A stretch of 64,000 nucleotides of DNA from Rossellomorea marisflavi (lineage in GTDB: Bacteria; Bacillota; Bacilli; Bacillales; Bacillaceae_B), in the NCBI RefSeq assembly GCF_009806575.1, contig NZ_CP047095.1, positions 2,484,001-2,548,000 on the forward strand, read 5' to 3'. The notes beneath the pieces are model-generated. The model saw only the letters and a list, made by a program, of their open reading frames with translations, did no database searches and was not told where the DNA came from. Positions 41,735 to 51,330 of the stretch are shown here, piece by piece (position 1 is the stretch's first letter; every line of letters starts with the position of its first letter). Position numbers and translations under genes: made by a program.

Positions 41735-42214
41735 TTATTTCAGAAGCGATTCGATGGAATGAGCCACCATTTTAATCACATCATCGACCATTTCCTCTGT
41801 AATGACCCTGAAGAATGTGAGGATGCCTTCCACCCGGGTCTCCCCATGTGATGAAGAGATGGTGAGCCATTCCCATGAGGTTCCTTGCCCCCAAAACTCT
41901 TCCAGAGCGTTACGGGATGACAGGAGGGATTCATCGCCCAGGTAGGTGAACGCTATAACGGCACCTGCACGATTCCCCCTGACAAAACCATTCCGTTCAG
42001 CCAAGAAGTGACCGGCATCGGCCTTCAGTTCCAGACGGACAGACGCTCCCTGTGTTCCTTTCAACCGATACTGTATCTGATACTTTCTCTCATAATGGGC
42101 GAAATCGAAGAGATCCTTGCGATCAACGATGTCGATTTCCCCGCCGAGATCGAAGTCATAGACGGCACCTTCCAGTACCACCTTCAAATTATCAAATGCC
42201 GTAGGGTCGAACAT
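41735..42214 (-). CDS. hypothetical protein beside fhs
   Basis: 159 residues, acidic, no signal peptide or membrane helix. The beta-rich middle (YQIQYRLKGTQGASVRLELKA) and helical C-terminus suggest a compact soluble domain; I recognise no family. It starts 17 bases downstream of fhs in the same direction and is likely cotranscribed, which could point to one-carbon metabolism, but this is weak. A purine-rich site (GGAGGGG) precedes the ATG at 42214. Confidence 0.7.
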   Translation of the reverse strand: MFDPTAFDNLKVVLEGAVYDFDLGGEIDIVDRKDLFDFAHYERKYQIQYRLKGTQGASVRLELKADAGHFLAERNGFVRGNRAGAVIAFTYLGDESLLSSRNALEEFWGQGTSWEWLTISSSHGETRVEGILTFFRVITEEMVDDVIKMVAHSIESLLK

Positions 42215-42231
42215 CTCTCCCCCTCCTCTCG

Positions 42232-43920
42232 TTAAAACAGGCCGATGGCCCTGCCATCGGAAGCCACGTCCATTTGATTGGCCGCCGGTGATTTCGGCAG
42301 GCCAGGCATGGTCATGACGTCACCGGTCAGGGCGACGATGAATCCAGCACCGATCTTTGGCTTCAATTCCCTGATCGTAATTCTGAATCCAGATGGGCGG
42401 CCAAGTTTAACAGGATCATCAGACAGTGAATATTGAGTCTTCGCCATACATACAGGATGGCCTCCCCATCCTTCTGATTCGAATTGCTCGATCTGTTTAA
42501 ATGCCTTCGGGGAAAAGTCGACTCCCTCGGCACCATAGACCGTCATGGCAATTTTTTCGATCTTTTCGGAAATTGAATCTGTCAGCTCATAGATCGGCTT
42601 CAAGACTTTTTTGTTCGTCTCGATTTCTGATAGGACTTTTTCGGCAAGCTCCAGTCCCCCTTCGCCGCCGTTGGCCCAAACATCGGTAAGGGCAACAGAC
42701 ACACCACGGTCTTCACACCACTTCTTCAACAGGGTGATTTCAGTTTCACTATCGGTGATGAACCGGTTGATGGCCACTACATAAGGTACCTCGAATGCCT
42801 CGAGAGTTTCCATATGCTTCTCGAGATTGGCCAGACCCACTTCTAGTGCCTTTGTATTTTCCGTTGCCAGTTCCATCTTATTGACCCCTCCGTGCATCTT
42901 CAGGGCGCGTATGGTGGCAACTAATACAACGGCGGAAGGGGCAATGCCTGCCGCCCTGCTCTTGATATTCAGGAACTTCTCGGCACCGAGATCCGCTCCG
43001 AAGCCCGATTCCGTCACAACATAGTCGCCGAGCTTCATGGCTGTACGCGTGGCCATGACACTGTTGCACCCATGGGCGATATTGGCGAAAGGACCACCAT
43101 GCACCAGTGCAGGAGTGTGCTCGATGGTCTGTACCAGATTTGGTTTAAGGGCATCCTTCAACAGGAGGGTAAGAGCCCCCTCTACCCCAAGGTCTCTGAC
43201 GTAGACGGGCTTACGGTCATATCCATAGGCGATGACCATGCCGGCAAGCCTGTCTTTCAGTTCATCCAGGCTGTTTGACAGACACAGGACGGCCATGATT
43301 TCGGAAGCCACCGTGATATCAAAACCTTCTTCACGCGGTACACCTTGAACCGGCCCTCCGAGACCGATGACTGTATGCCGCAGGGCCCGGTCATTCATAT
43401 CAAGCGCACGCTTCCATACGATTCTCCGCGGGTCGATCCCGAGCTCGTTTCCTTGATGGATATGATTATCGAGGAGGGCGGCCAGGGCATTATTGGCAGA
43501 TGTGATGGCATGGATGTCCCCGGTGAAATGGAGATTGATGTCTTCCATCGGGACGACCTGGGCATATCCACCTCCAGCTGCCCCTCCTTTGATCCCCATC
43601 GTGGGGCCGAGTGAAGGCTCCCTCATGGCGATGATGGACTGTTTCCCCAGACGGGTCAGGGCATCCCCAAGTCCTACTGTCACCGTGGATTTCCCCTCAC
43701 CCGCAGGGGTCGGATTGATGGATGTGACCAGAATCACCTTTCCTTCAGACGCCCCCTTGCGTTTTTCGATCGCGTCAAAGGTGATTTTGCCTTTGAACCT
43801 GCCGTAAAGCTCGACTTCATCCTCTGCAAGGCCGATGGATGCAGCGATGTCCAAGATCGGATGTAGCTCGGCTTCCTGTGCGATGGTAATATCGGATTTC
43901 ACTTGTTTCGTCGTTGTCAT
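42232..43920 (-). CDS. fhs: formate-tetrahydrofolate ligase
   Basis: 562 residues, full family length. The P-loop-like [48 protein letters not shown] and [15 protein letters not shown] are the FTHFS signatures. It makes 10-formyl-tetrahydrofolate from formate, ATP and tetrahydrofolate, feeding purine and formyl-methionine synthesis. B. subtilis 168 lacks fhs, so its presence here is a difference in this otherwise syntenic stretch. A single downstream gene follows. No folate riboswitch fits in the short 5' gap. Confidence 0.97.
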   Translation of the reverse strand: MTTTKQVKSDITIAQEAELHPILDIAASIGLAEDEVELYGRFKGKITFDAIEKRKGASEGKVILVTSINPTPAGEGKSTVTVGLGDALTRLGKQSIIAMREPSLGPTMGIKGGAAGGGYAQVVPMEDINLHFTGDIHAITSANNALAALLDNHIHQGNELGIDPRRIVWKRALDMNDRALRHTVIGLGGPVQGVPREEGFDITVASEIMAVLCLSNSLDELKDRLAGMVIAYGYDRKPVYVRDLGVEGALTLLLKDALKPNLVQTIEHTPALVHGGPFANIAHGCNSVMATRTAMKLGDYVVTESGFGADLGAEKFLNIKSRAAGIAPSAVVLVATIRALKMHGGVNKMELATENTKALEVGLANLEKHMETLEAFEVPYVVAINRFITDSETEITLLKKWCEDRGVSVALTDVWANGGEGGLELAEKVLSEIETNKKVLKPIYELTDSISEKIEKIAMTVYGAEGVDFSPKAFKQIEQFESEGWGGHPVCMAKTQYSLSDDPVKLGRPSGFRITIRELKPKIGAGFIVALTGDVMTMPGLPKSPAANQMDVASDGRAIGLF

Positions 43921-43973
43921 ATATGTGTCACCTACTCATGAAAGATAGAATCATTCCATTATTCTATCATGAT

Positions 43974-44648
43974 TCAGCCGGATGATGTAAACATGAACAG
44001 CGTCATGAATGACAGTGCCTGCTTCAGCTCATGATCGAGTCCTGTGACAATGTCCCCTTTCACACCTTTCTTGAATACCCATTCTTCATCCACAGCCTCC
44101 CATCCAAGCTCGTTTGAAAGTTTCACGAGCTCCCATGGCATCATGGTATTGCACACCGCTTTCCCGCCCGTCAATCGGGGAAAAGCATTCTCCCTTGGAT
44201 GTGCCGTCGGACCGAGGAGCCCGATTACGATGTACCCCCCGGGGGCCACTACCCGTTCCACCTCTTTAAGCGCCTTGAGTGGATCTTCCACCCACTCGAT
44301 GGAATTGATGGCCATCACACCATTGAATGCATGATCATGGAAGGGCATGGACGTCAGATCACCCTGGACGAAACGAAGATCTTCCTCTTCGTATCGCTTC
44401 GCAAGATCGATCATATTGTTTGAAAAATCCATTCCTGTCACTTCGTAGCCCGCTTGCCGCAACAGATGGGAACCGGCCCCGTCACCACAGCCGAGATCCC
44501 CTATGTGAGAAGCTTTCTTAACATGCTTCTCCACGAAAGGCAAAATCTGTTTCCTGCTGCCTGTCAGCCACATCTCTTCGCTTCTGGAATGCCAGCTTCC
44601 CGCATTCCCCTCCCATTTTTCCTGTGCTGCCTTTGCCCAATCTTCCAT
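43974..44648 (-). CDS. class I SAM-dependent methyltransferase
   Basis: 224 residues. Motif I IGDLGCGDGAGSHLLRQAGYEVTG (glycine-rich DLGCGDG), an acidic TGMDFSNNMIDLA strand and GVMAINSIEWVEDPLKALKE are typical of UbiE/Ubi-like Methyltransf_11 proteins. It transfers methyl from S-adenosylmethionine to an unknown small molecule. ATG 44648 has AAAGGA nine bases upstream; longer frames to 44723 include it. Independent gene. Confidence 0.9.
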   Translation of the reverse strand: MEDWAKAAQEKWEGNAGSWHSRSEEMWLTGSRKQILPFVEKHVKKASHIGDLGCGDGAGSHLLRQAGYEVTGMDFSNNMIDLAKRYEEEDLRFVQGDLTSMPFHDHAFNGVMAINSIEWVEDPLKALKEVERVVAPGGYIVIGLLGPTAHPRENAFPRLTGGKAVCNTMMPWELVKLSNELGWEAVDEEWVFKKGVKGDIVTGLDHELKQALSFMTLFMFTSSG

Positions 44649-44788
44649 ATCGATCCATCCTTTCCCTGATTCTCTCTCCCTCCATTCGCGAAAAAGGGGG
44701 TAAAAACCTTCCTCCGAAAGCAAGTTATGAATCTGGTCATTTCAGTCCATACTAACATACGAACCTTTATGAAACAGGAGGAATCCTC

Positions 44789-44974
44789 ATGGAACAGATC
44801 GTCGCAGTACAGCGGAATCAAGCAGGCGGAATCATCAACTTCGAGACCTCATCTGGCCGCATCATTTCATACAGGAAAGCCGTGATGGAGGCGAATGAGG
44901 GCACACTCCGGTTCCCCCTCGGCGGTGATGCAGACCTGGATGATCAGTTCGACCAGTATCCTTCCATCTTTTGA
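44789..44974 (+). CDS. DUF3892 small protein
   Basis: 61 residues. EQIVAVQRNQAGGIINFETSSGR matches the DUF3892 family (shown here as QIVAVQRNQAGGIINF), small beta-rich proteins frequent in Bacillus. GGAGG lies nine bases before ATG. It ends at a strong terminator. Function unknown. Confidence 0.82.
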   Translation: MEQIVAVQRNQAGGIINFETSSGRIISYRKAVMEANEGTLRFPLGGDADLDDQFDQYPSIF

Positions 44975-44982
44975 TTCCAACT

Positions 44983-45022
44983 AAAAAGGGAAGGGCTGAA
45001 TATCGATCAGCCCTTCCCTTTA
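44983..45022. terminator. bidirectional intrinsic terminator
   Basis: AAAGGGAAGGGCTGA pairs with TCAGCCCTTCCCTTT around TATCGA-like sequence. It separates the DUF3892 gene and convergent mntR. Confidence 0.9.
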
Positions 45023-45029
45023 TGATTTA

Positions 45030-45446
45030 TTATTCGCTTCGATTTTGTATGACGCGGAGCTCTTCCACCCGCTTTTTGTCTTCTTCAAAATACTGTACGA
45101 GATCTCCGATCCGATCGATGGAATCCCAGCTGAGGTGATGCTCGATCCCCTCCACGTCTTCATAGATATGTTCGTCCTTCACGCCGATGACGGTCAGGAA
45201 TTGCTCCAGCAGTTCATGTCTATACACTAAACGTTTTCCAACTTTATTCCCTTTGGGAGTCAGAACGAGCCCACGGTATTTCTCATAAACGAGGTAGTCA
45301 TCCTTATCTAGCTTCTGCACCATTTTGGTTACTGAGGAGGGATGGACGGACAATGCCTCGGCAATATCCGATACTCTTGCGTATCCTTTATTCTCAATCA
45401 GCAAATAAATTTGTTCTATATAATCTTCCATGCTTGGTGTAGGCAT
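45030..45446 (-). CDS. mntR: manganese-responsive regulator MntR
   Basis: 138 residues, DtxR-family repressor. [17 protein letters not shown], a winged helix ([22 protein letters not shown]) and metal ligands in the dimerisation helices ([25 protein letters not shown]) match MntR. With Mn(II) bound it represses manganese uptake. It lies just downstream of mntABCD, and the mntA promoter carries an MntR-like box (49440-49454). Confidence 0.95.
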   Translation of the reverse strand: MPTPSMEDYIEQIYLLIENKGYARVSDIAEALSVHPSSVTKMVQKLDKDDYLVYEKYRGLVLTPKGNKVGKRLVYRHELLEQFLTVIGVKDEHIYEDVEGIEHHLSWDSIDRIGDLVQYFEEDKKRVEELRVIQNRSE

Positions 45447-45517
45447 TCTGTACCCTCCAAATTCCCTTCAATATCATTAAAAGTTTACTATAAGAATTGA
45501 ATGAATACAACCCGCGC

Positions 45518-46393
45518 TTATCCCCTGCCCGCCCTCAAAACGGAAAATCGTGCCATCAGCCCATGGCGGGGTGACAGGATCCAGGTCAAGAGGAAAACCA
45601 AACCGGCGACGACTGCCATGCTCCCTGAGATGGATACATCCAGCCATTTGGCTGCATAGTAACCGGCGATGCTGTCGAATATGCCGATGATTACACTCAA
45701 TAAAATCATCCTCAGGTAGCGGTCGGTCCATAAATAGGCCGTGGCCCCAGGTGCGATGAGCATGGCCACCACCAGGATCGCCCCCACGCTGTCAAATGCC
45801 GATACGGTCGTAACGGAAACAAGGGTCATCATGACATAATGAAGGAGGAGGATGGGAAAGCCCATGGCTGCCGCCATACCCGGATCGAATGATGTCAGTT
45901 TGAACTCCTTGAAAAGCAGAAGGACCACGACAATATCGAGGAGCAGAACGGCTGTAAGCATCACTACCGATTTAGGCACCTCTCCAAGCACGGGCAGCAT
46001 CACCGTATCCCACGGGATGAAAGCAATCTCCCCCATCAGGGCGTGTTCCACGTCCAGATGGACATTCTGTGCGAACAAGGAAATCAGGATGACACCGATC
46101 GCGAAGAGGGTGGTGAATACCACACCGATCGAGGCATCCTCCTGTATGCCCTTCGCATTCAGCACCTGTATCAAATATGTGGTGAACAGACCGGCGGCGG
46201 CCGCCCCGATGAGCATGATGCCGCCGTTCAAGGACTGACTGATTAAGAAGGCAAGCACCAAGCCGAGAAGAACCGTGTGACTGATTGCGTCGGCAAGCAT
46301 CGCCATCTTCCTCAAGATGAGGAAACACCCCATCATTCCACAGGTCACCCCGACCAAAGCACCGGTAAGCAGGATCCAAAGCTCATATGTCAT
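45518..46393 (-). CDS. mntD: manganese ABC transporter permease MntD
   Basis: 291 residues, about eight or nine membrane helices, ABC-3 family. GCFLILRKMAMLADAISHTVLLG near the N-terminus and the FDPGMAAAMGFP cytoplasmic loop are the family hallmarks. It forms the membrane channel with MntC. Its start overlaps the mntC stop by 4 bases. The operon has two permeases, as in B. subtilis mntABCD. Confidence 0.94.
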   Translation of the reverse strand: MTYELWILLTGALVGVTCGMMGCFLILRKMAMLADAISHTVLLGLVLAFLISQSLNGGIMLIGAAAAGLFTTYLIQVLNAKGIQEDASIGVVFTTLFAIGVILISLFAQNVHLDVEHALMGEIAFIPWDTVMLPVLGEVPKSVVMLTAVLLLDIVVVLLLFKEFKLTSFDPGMAAAMGFPILLLHYVMMTLVSVTTVSAFDSVGAILVVAMLIAPGATAYLWTDRYLRMILLSVIIGIFDSIAGYYAAKWLDVSISGSMAVVAGLVFLLTWILSPRHGLMARFSVLRAGRG

Positions 46394-47649
46394 TGTCCTC
46401 TTACTCCTTTCAGCATGTAGGGATGGCGGTTGTATATGTCTTTTCTTTCCTGGATCAACACCATCAGGCTCTCATCGGAAGGCGCCTGATGTGCAGCTTC
46501 TTCCAACCAACCTTCTTCATAAGATGCCATTTCTGCAGGATACATCTCCTTCAGCTCACGGAGTTCATCCGTGTAAAGGATGTGGGTGGCTTGGAGACGC
46601 CCTTCTTCGGTCAGCCCGATCGTCTCCTCTTCAATGTTAATCCATCCGGAAAGCTTACAATGGTGTATGGCATCATGCATCTTTCGCTCATTGGTCCCCA
46701 GACGCACGTGCATCTCTGACATTTCCCATTGTCCGGCAAGGCATGCCTTCAACAGGCTCCGTCCGAGGAGGATCTTATCATTCCTTCTCCGTTCCATTCC
46801 TTTTGAGATCATCCCTTTTGATGGTGCGAACAGGATGGATATCACAAAGATCGAACTCGCTGTCAAGACGATGAACGGACCAGTGGAAAGCCCCTTCCCT
46901 GTTGCGCTGATGATGGTTCCGACGACACCGGATATGCCACCGAAGGCACCAGCGATGACGACCATCCGATGCAGGGAATCCGTCCAGTATCGTGCAGAGA
47001 TGGCAGGTGTAATCAATAATGCCGCCATCAGGATCACACCTACTGCCTGGATGCCGACGATGACCGTGATGACGAGGAGCGACAAGAACAAGAAGTTCAG
47101 ACGCTGGACCGGCAGTCCGATCCCTTTGGCAAACTGGGCATCGAACGTAACCAGCTTGAACTCTTTGAAAAGGACGGTGATCACCAGGATCATGACGAAG
47201 GCCGTCCCCCCCATCAACCAGACATCCTTGCCCACCAGGGAGGCTGCCTGACCGAAGATGAAGTGATCAAGGCCGCTTTGATTCCCGCTCGGCATCTGGG
47301 CCACTTTGGTCAAGAGGACGATCCCCAGGCCAAAAAAGACTGAAAGAAAGAGACAGATGGCCGTATCTTCCTTGATCTTGGACGTGCGTGTGACAGCCTG
47401 GATCAAGTAGGCCGCAATCAGTCCCGTGACAGCCGCTCCCACCAGTAGTCCGAAAAAGTCCTTCTCCCCCATGATCATGAAGGCGAGACATATGCCCGGT
47501 AGCGCACTGTGGGCTACGGCATCTCCTATGAGGCTCTGTTTCCTCAGAAGGGCGAAACTCCCCATCACCCCGCTTGCGATCCCGAGCAAGAGGGTGCTCA
47601 GGAGGACCCACTGGGTATTGCCGTCCTTCAAGATGCTTAACCATTCCAT
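46390..47649 (-). CDS. mntC: manganese ABC transporter permease MntC with C-terminal winged-helix domain
   Basis: 419 residues. The N-terminal 280 residues are an ABC-3 permease (GSFALLRKQSLIGDAVAHSALPG, FDAQFAKGIGLP). Residues about 285-405 form a soluble DtxR-like winged-helix extension (MSEMHVRLGTNERKMHDAIHHCKL, GLTEEGRLQATHI). The fusion is known in Bacillus MntC and may sense manganese at the transporter. It couples by overlap to mntD, and lies 16 bases downstream of mntB. Confidence 0.94.
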   Translation of the reverse strand: MEWLSILKDGNTQWVLLSTLLLGIASGVMGSFALLRKQSLIGDAVAHSALPGICLAFMIMGEKDFFGLLVGAAVTGLIAAYLIQAVTRTSKIKEDTAICLFLSVFFGLGIVLLTKVAQMPSGNQSGLDHFIFGQAASLVGKDVWLMGGTAFVMILVITVLFKEFKLVTFDAQFAKGIGLPVQRLNFLFLSLLVITVIVGIQAVGVILMAALLITPAISARYWTDSLHRMVVIAGAFGGISGVVGTIISATGKGLSTGPFIVLTASSIFVISILFAPSKGMISKGMERRRNDKILLGRSLLKACLAGQWEMSEMHVRLGTNERKMHDAIHHCKLSGWINIEEETIGLTEEGRLQATHILYTDELRELKEMYPAEMASYEEGWLEEAAHQAPSDESLMVLIQERKDIYNRHPYMLKGVRGQ

Positions 47650-47664
47650 TTCACACTTCCTCCT

Positions 47665-48402
47665 TCACCGGCTCCCGATCTTATCCAAAAAGGCGAGTTT
47701 TCCGCCATACGTACTTCTTAAATTCTCCATCGTGAAGACTTGCTCTGTCGGTCCGCACCCAATCACCCTGCGATTGAGCAGAAGGGTCCAATCAAAATAA
47801 TCGGTGACCGTCTGAAGATCATGATGCACCACCAAGACCGTCTTGCCCTGATCCTTCAGTTCGGTCAACAGGGCGATGATGGATTTTTCCGTTGCAGCAT
47901 CGACTCCTGCAAAAGGTTCATCCATGAAATAGACTTCGGTATCCTGCGCCAGTGCCCTGGCCAGGAAGACCCTTTGCTGCTGTCCTCCCGAAAGCTGGCT
48001 GATCTGTCTTCCGGCGAATTCCTCCATGCCTACCTGTTTCAAGCAATCCAGTGCAATCACGGTATCCTTCCTGGATGGAAGGCGAAACCAGCCGGTGTGC
48101 CGGTATCTCCCCATCCGCACGACATCAAGGGCATCCGTCGGAAAGTCCCAATCGACCGTCCCCCTCTGCGGTACGTATCCTACCTTATTGTACTTAGGGG
48201 AATACGGTTCACCCAGGACACTCACCTCTCCGGTGGAGCGCTGGACAAGGCCGAGGATCGCTTTCATCAATGTCGTCTTGCCCGCCCCGTTTGGCCCTAA
48301 TATCCCGATGATCACTCCCTTTGGCAATTCAAACGTTACATCGGACAATACCGGCTTTCGATGGTAGGCCACCGTCAAACCATTCACTTTTATCGACATC
48401 AT
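47665..48402 (-). CDS. mntB: manganese ABC transporter ATPase MntB
   Basis: 245 residues. Walker A GPNGAGKTTLM, signature LSGGQQQR, Walker B VYFMDEPFAGVD and switch His VVHHDLQ are intact. It powers MntC/MntD. Only 12 bases separate it from mntA. Confidence 0.96.
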   Translation of the reverse strand: MMSIKVNGLTVAYHRKPVLSDVTFELPKGVIIGILGPNGAGKTTLMKAILGLVQRSTGEVSVLGEPYSPKYNKVGYVPQRGTVDWDFPTDALDVVRMGRYRHTGWFRLPSRKDTVIALDCLKQVGMEEFAGRQISQLSGGQQQRVFLARALAQDTEVYFMDEPFAGVDAATEKSIIALLTELKDQGKTVLVVHHDLQTVTDYFDWTLLLNRRVIGCGPTEQVFTMENLRSTYGGKLAFLDKIGSR

Positions 48403-48414
48403 CTTCTCTTCCCC

Positions 48415-49338
48415 CTATTTCAACGCTTTCACGATTGTGTCCACATTATGCTTATACATCCCTATATAGGTTCCTGTTTCCGTCCCCTCTTTTCCCATGG
48501 CATCGGAATAAAGCTCACCGCCGAGCTCGATGTCTTTCCCCTTCTTTCTGACGCCCTCCATCACGGCTGTAATTGATTTCTCCGAGATGCTCGACTCGAC
48601 GAACACGGCCTTGATCTCCCTTTCGGCAAGGATCTCAACAAGCCCCTGAACATCGCCTAAGCCGAACTCGGCATCCGTACTCAAGCCTTGGAGTCCCATC
48701 ACTTCCATGTCATAGGCATCACCGAAATAGTGAAAAGCATCATGTGCCGTCACCAAGACGCGCTGCTCTTCGGGGATCGAGCCGATTTCCCCTTCAGCAT
48801 ATTCCTTCAATTCATCCAGCCTGTCGAAGTAGGCTTCTGTATTTTCCCTGTACTCCTCTTCATGGGCAGGATCCTCCTTGATCAATCCATCCCTTACCTC
48901 CGCGACAGCGATCTTCCAGAGATCGATATCAAACCACACGTGGGGATCCACAGCCGCTGCACTTGCTTCATCCGCACGAAGGCGTTCTTTTGGAATGCTT
49001 TCGGAAATGGCGTACGCAGGCTTCGTTTCGTTCACCTTTTCAAGCACTTCGAGCATCTTCCCTTCAAGATGAAGTCCGCTATAAAAGATAAGATCTGCTT
49101 CCTGAAGCTTTCCGATATCCGATTGTTTCGCTTTGTAAAGATGGGGGTCGACTCCTGGTCCCATCAACGTTTGTACCTCCACATGGTCCCCACCGACCTG
49201 TTTGACGGCATCCCCGATCTGACCGATCGTCGCCGTCACCTTCACCTTTCCACTCTCATCCGTTCCACTCTTCTGAGCACAGCCGCCCATCATCAGGGCA
49301 AATGCCAGCACCGTGGTAACCATGAACCTCCCTTTCAT
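48415..49338 (-). CDS. mntA: manganese-binding lipoprotein MntA
   Basis: 307 residues. Lipobox MMGGC ends the signal peptide. The cluster A-I binding fold shows GPGVDPHLYKAKQSD (His ligand), AVDPHVWFDI (second His), LVTAHDAFHYFG and the C-terminal FVESSISEK/GGELYSDAMG acidic ligands. It delivers Mn(II) (possibly Zn(II)) to MntBCD from the outer membrane face. ATG 49338 has GGAGG nine bases upstream. First gene of the operon. Confidence 0.95.
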   Translation of the reverse strand: MKGRFMVTTVLAFALMMGGCAQKSGTDESGKVKVTATIGQIGDAVKQVGGDHVEVQTLMGPGVDPHLYKAKQSDIGKLQEADLIFYSGLHLEGKMLEVLEKVNETKPAYAISESIPKERLRADEASAAAVDPHVWFDIDLWKIAVAEVRDGLIKEDPAHEEEYRENTEAYFDRLDELKEYAEGEIGSIPEEQRVLVTAHDAFHYFGDAYDMEVMGLQGLSTDAEFGLGDVQGLVEILAEREIKAVFVESSISEKSITAVMEGVRKKGKDIELGGELYSDAMGKEGTETGTYIGMYKHNVDTIVKALK

Positions 49339-49439
49339 TCGACCATTCCTCCCTTTCTCTCCACTTACCATATTCAATACTTTTACTCTTTGCCACTATT
49401 TTTGCTCAGGTTTATTTATTTTAACTATATCTATAAAAG

Positions 49440-49482
49440 TTTCCCTTGTGCAAATTTTAAAATGGAACCTCCCCATTGTCAA
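49440..49482 (-). promoter_or_regulatory. mntABCD promoter with MntR-like box
   Basis: TTGACA (49482-49477) and TAAAAT (49459-49454), spacing 17, is a near-consensus sigma-A promoter. TTTGCACAAGGGAAA (49454-49440) immediately follows the -10 and resembles MntR operators of Bacillus (TTTGCn-CaaGGGAAA type). Binding there would block transcription when manganese is plentiful. The whole upstream gap 49339-49681 is accounted for by this and the csp promoter. Confidence 0.75.
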
Positions 49483-49533
49483 TCCTGTTTTTTAAAGGAT
49501 TTGTAAAATTTACTCAAAAACCACCTCCTGATG

Positions 49534-49562
49534 TTGACTCGAAAAACGTCATATTGTATAGT
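49534..49562 (+). promoter_or_regulatory. cold-shock gene promoter
   Basis: TTGACT (49534-49539) and TATAGT (49557-49562), spacing 17. The 5' leader is about 110 bases, typical of csp genes, whose long leaders control mRNA stability and translation at low temperature. Confidence 0.7.
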
Positions 49563-49681
49563 AAAGACATCATTGAAGTGATCGATTAGTAGGCGCTTGC
49601 AAAAGCGGGAATATCAGCATTTCGTGATAAATATTTCCCACGGCACTCAATGTGCTTGAACGACTTAGGAGGATTTAGATT

Positions 49682-49882
49682 ATGCAGAATGGTAAAGTAA
49701 AATGGTTCAACAACGAAAAAGGTTTCGGTTTCATCGAAGTTGAAGGTGGAGACGACGTATTCGTACACTTCTCTGCTATTCAAGGTGACGGATTCAAGTC
49801 ACTTGAAGAAGGTCAAGACGTTTCTTTCGATATCGTTGAAGGAAATCGCGGACCACAAGCAGCAAACGTTGTAAAATTATAA
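49682..49882 (+). CDS. cold-shock protein (CspA family)
   Basis: 66 residues, one OB-fold cold-shock domain. [19 protein letters not shown] (RNP1 KGFGFIEV), DVFVHFSAI (RNP2) and the C-terminus [13 protein letters not shown] are near-identical to Bacillus CspB/C/D. It binds single-stranded RNA/DNA as chaperone. AGGAGG precedes the ATG, after a leader of about 110 bases. Confidence 0.97.
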   Translation: MQNGKVKWFNNEKGFGFIEVEGGDDVFVHFSAIQGDGFKSLEEGQDVSFDIVEGNRGPQAANVVKL

Positions 49883-49902
49883 TCCATAACCACCCATAAA
49901 TT

Positions 49903-49937
49903 AAAAAGGCATCGATCCTCCGGATCGATGCCTTTTT
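49903..49937. terminator. bidirectional intrinsic terminator
   Basis: AAAAAGGCATCGATCC pairs with GGATCGATGCCTTTTT around a 3-base loop. It lies between the csp gene and the leftward zinc-finger gene. Confidence 0.9.
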
Positions 49938-49938
49938 C

Positions 49939-50115
49939 TTATCCCAATCTTTCCCCGTAGCGTCGGATTTCCCTTCCTACTGTGCATTCTTCTATGCAAA
50001 AACGGTGGGCATGGGTTTTGCCATATTCCTTGCGGAAATGTGCCTTCAAGAGGCAACCCTTGCAATAAGCATCCGACAGCTCATCCACCTTATCAATCAG
50101 TTGTTTGCGGTCCAC
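49939..50115 (-). CDS. small zinc-finger-like protein, YpeQ-like
   Basis: 58 residues from GTG 50115. Cys pairs YCKGC (about 18-21) and CIEEC (about 40-44) with KTHAHRFC between them suggest a zinc site. GGAGG lies 12 bases before the start, a loose spacing. In size and position (next to a YpeP-like gene) it resembles B. subtilis YpeQ. Role unknown. Confidence 0.75.
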   Translation of the reverse strand: MDRKQLIDKVDELSDAYCKGCLLKAHFRKEYGKTHAHRFCIEECTVGREIRRYGERLG

Positions 50116-50180
50116 GTCCCGGTTTCACCTCCGCGTTCCATGTTCGTAATCTTTTATAGGATATAATGATCCGTGCTTCT

Positions 50181-50837
50181 TTATTCCAGACTTTTGTGGC
50201 TTTCCACCCTGGTTCCCTCAAGAGCCTGATTGGCAAGCTTATCGGCTTCCTTATTATCTTTCCGGCCGATCACGTGCAGAGAGGTTTTGAGCCTGCTTTT
50301 TTTGATAAGGGCTTCAGTCCTCTCCAGCCATTTTGCCAGACCGGCTTCATAGCATGGCCACTCTCCACCGAGCTGATTCAGCACTACCTGGGAGTCCCCG
50401 TAAATATCGCAAGGCTGGTTCTTGACCCCCAATTCCTGAAGGATTGAAAGGGCATAATGAAGAGCTGCATATTCCGCTTCATTATTGTTTTCAAGCGAAT
50501 CCAGCAGATCATTCCTCCGGATCCGGAAGGCTTCACCGCCCTTTTCATAATAAATGACGATCCCGATTCCTGTCATGGAGGATTCTTTATCAAAGCCCCC
50601 GTCAAAGTAAAGCCTGATGTTTTCCGGCTCCTTTTCCAGTTCTTCATTCAGCTTGATGAATTCCTTCCTCGTCCAGGATGATCCCATTTCATCGATGATT
50701 TCAAGGTCAAGCACCCTTCCGGTCTTCATGAGATCATCCACATGGATAAGGGTCTCCTTTCTTGGGAAAGGGCTGGATTCGAACCATACGGATGATTTTG
50801 TTTTTGTCTTATACGTAAATCGGATGCGCATATCCAC
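50181..50837 (-). CDS. RNase H-like protein, YpeP-like
   Basis: 218 residues. An N-terminal domain of about 70 residues (unknown) is joined to an RNase H fold with acidic residues in LYFDGGF, NNNEAEYAAL, IYGDSQVVL and KEADKLANQA, so the metal-ion site looks intact. In B. subtilis, ypeP and ypdQ-type proteins of this type exist in addition to the main RNases HII/HIII. GTG 50837 has AAGGAG nine bases upstream. It is divergent from the second RNase H-like gene at 50911. Confidence 0.85.
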   Translation of the reverse strand: MDMRIRFTYKTKTKSSVWFESSPFPRKETLIHVDDLMKTGRVLDLEIIDEMGSSWTRKEFIKLNEELEKEPENIRLYFDGGFDKESSMTGIGIVIYYEKGGEAFRIRRNDLLDSLENNNEAEYAALHYALSILQELGVKNQPCDIYGDSQVVLNQLGGEWPCYEAGLAKWLERTEALIKKSRLKTSLHVIGRKDNKEADKLANQALEGTRVESHKSLE

Positions 50838-50910
50838 GTTTCAACACTCCTTGGTTAGGTGATTGACTCCGTCCCTGCCCTGATATAAGGTAGGGAGGAG
50901 GTGAATGTGT

Positions 50911-51297
50911 ATGATCGAAGTGAACATCGATGGTGCGAGCGCAGGCAACCCTGGCCCGAGCGGTGCAGGTATCTTCATAAAAGAAAACGGAAAGATCACC
51001 ACTTTTTCTTTACCCTTGGGTACGATGGATAACCACTCGGCCGAGTTCACCGCCTGCCTGAAAGCGCTCGAGTATTGTACCGGAGAAAAGCCTGACATCG
51101 TATGGCTTCGCAGCGATTCACAAGCCGTGATCCAGGCGATTGAGAAGCGTTTTGTCCGTCATTCCGAATACAAACCGATCCTTGCAGCCATCCTTAAAGA
51201 AATCGATAAGCTGGATCTCTTCTTTTGCAAATGGATTCCAAGCAAGGAGAATAAGGCAGCAGATGATCTCGCACGAAAAGCCATCCGCTTGAACTAA
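50911..51297 (+). CDS. RNase HI family protein, YpdQ-like
   Basis: 128 residues, one RNase H fold. Acidic residues in VNIDGASAGNPG, HSAEFTACL, LRSDSQAVI and KAADDLARKA are present (D-E-D-D). The basic handle of E. coli RNase HI is absent, as in B. subtilis YpdQ, which was reported to lack normal RNase H activity. ATG 50911 has GGAGG nine bases upstream. It lies head to head with the ypeP-like gene, with the two promoters in the 73-base gap. Confidence 0.85.
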   Translation: MIEVNIDGASAGNPGPSGAGIFIKENGKITTFSLPLGTMDNHSAEFTACLKALEYCTGEKPDIVWLRSDSQAVIQAIEKRFVRHSEYKPILAAILKEIDKLDLFFCKWIPSKENKAADDLARKAIRLN

Positions 51298-51330
51298 AAG
51301 AAAAAGGAAGCCATTCGGCCTTCCTTTTTT
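51298..51330. terminator. bidirectional intrinsic terminator
   Basis: AAAAAGGAAG(G)CC-type stem with one bulge, ending CCTTCCTTTTTT. Between the ypdQ-like gene and the convergent 88-residue gene. Confidence 0.8.
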
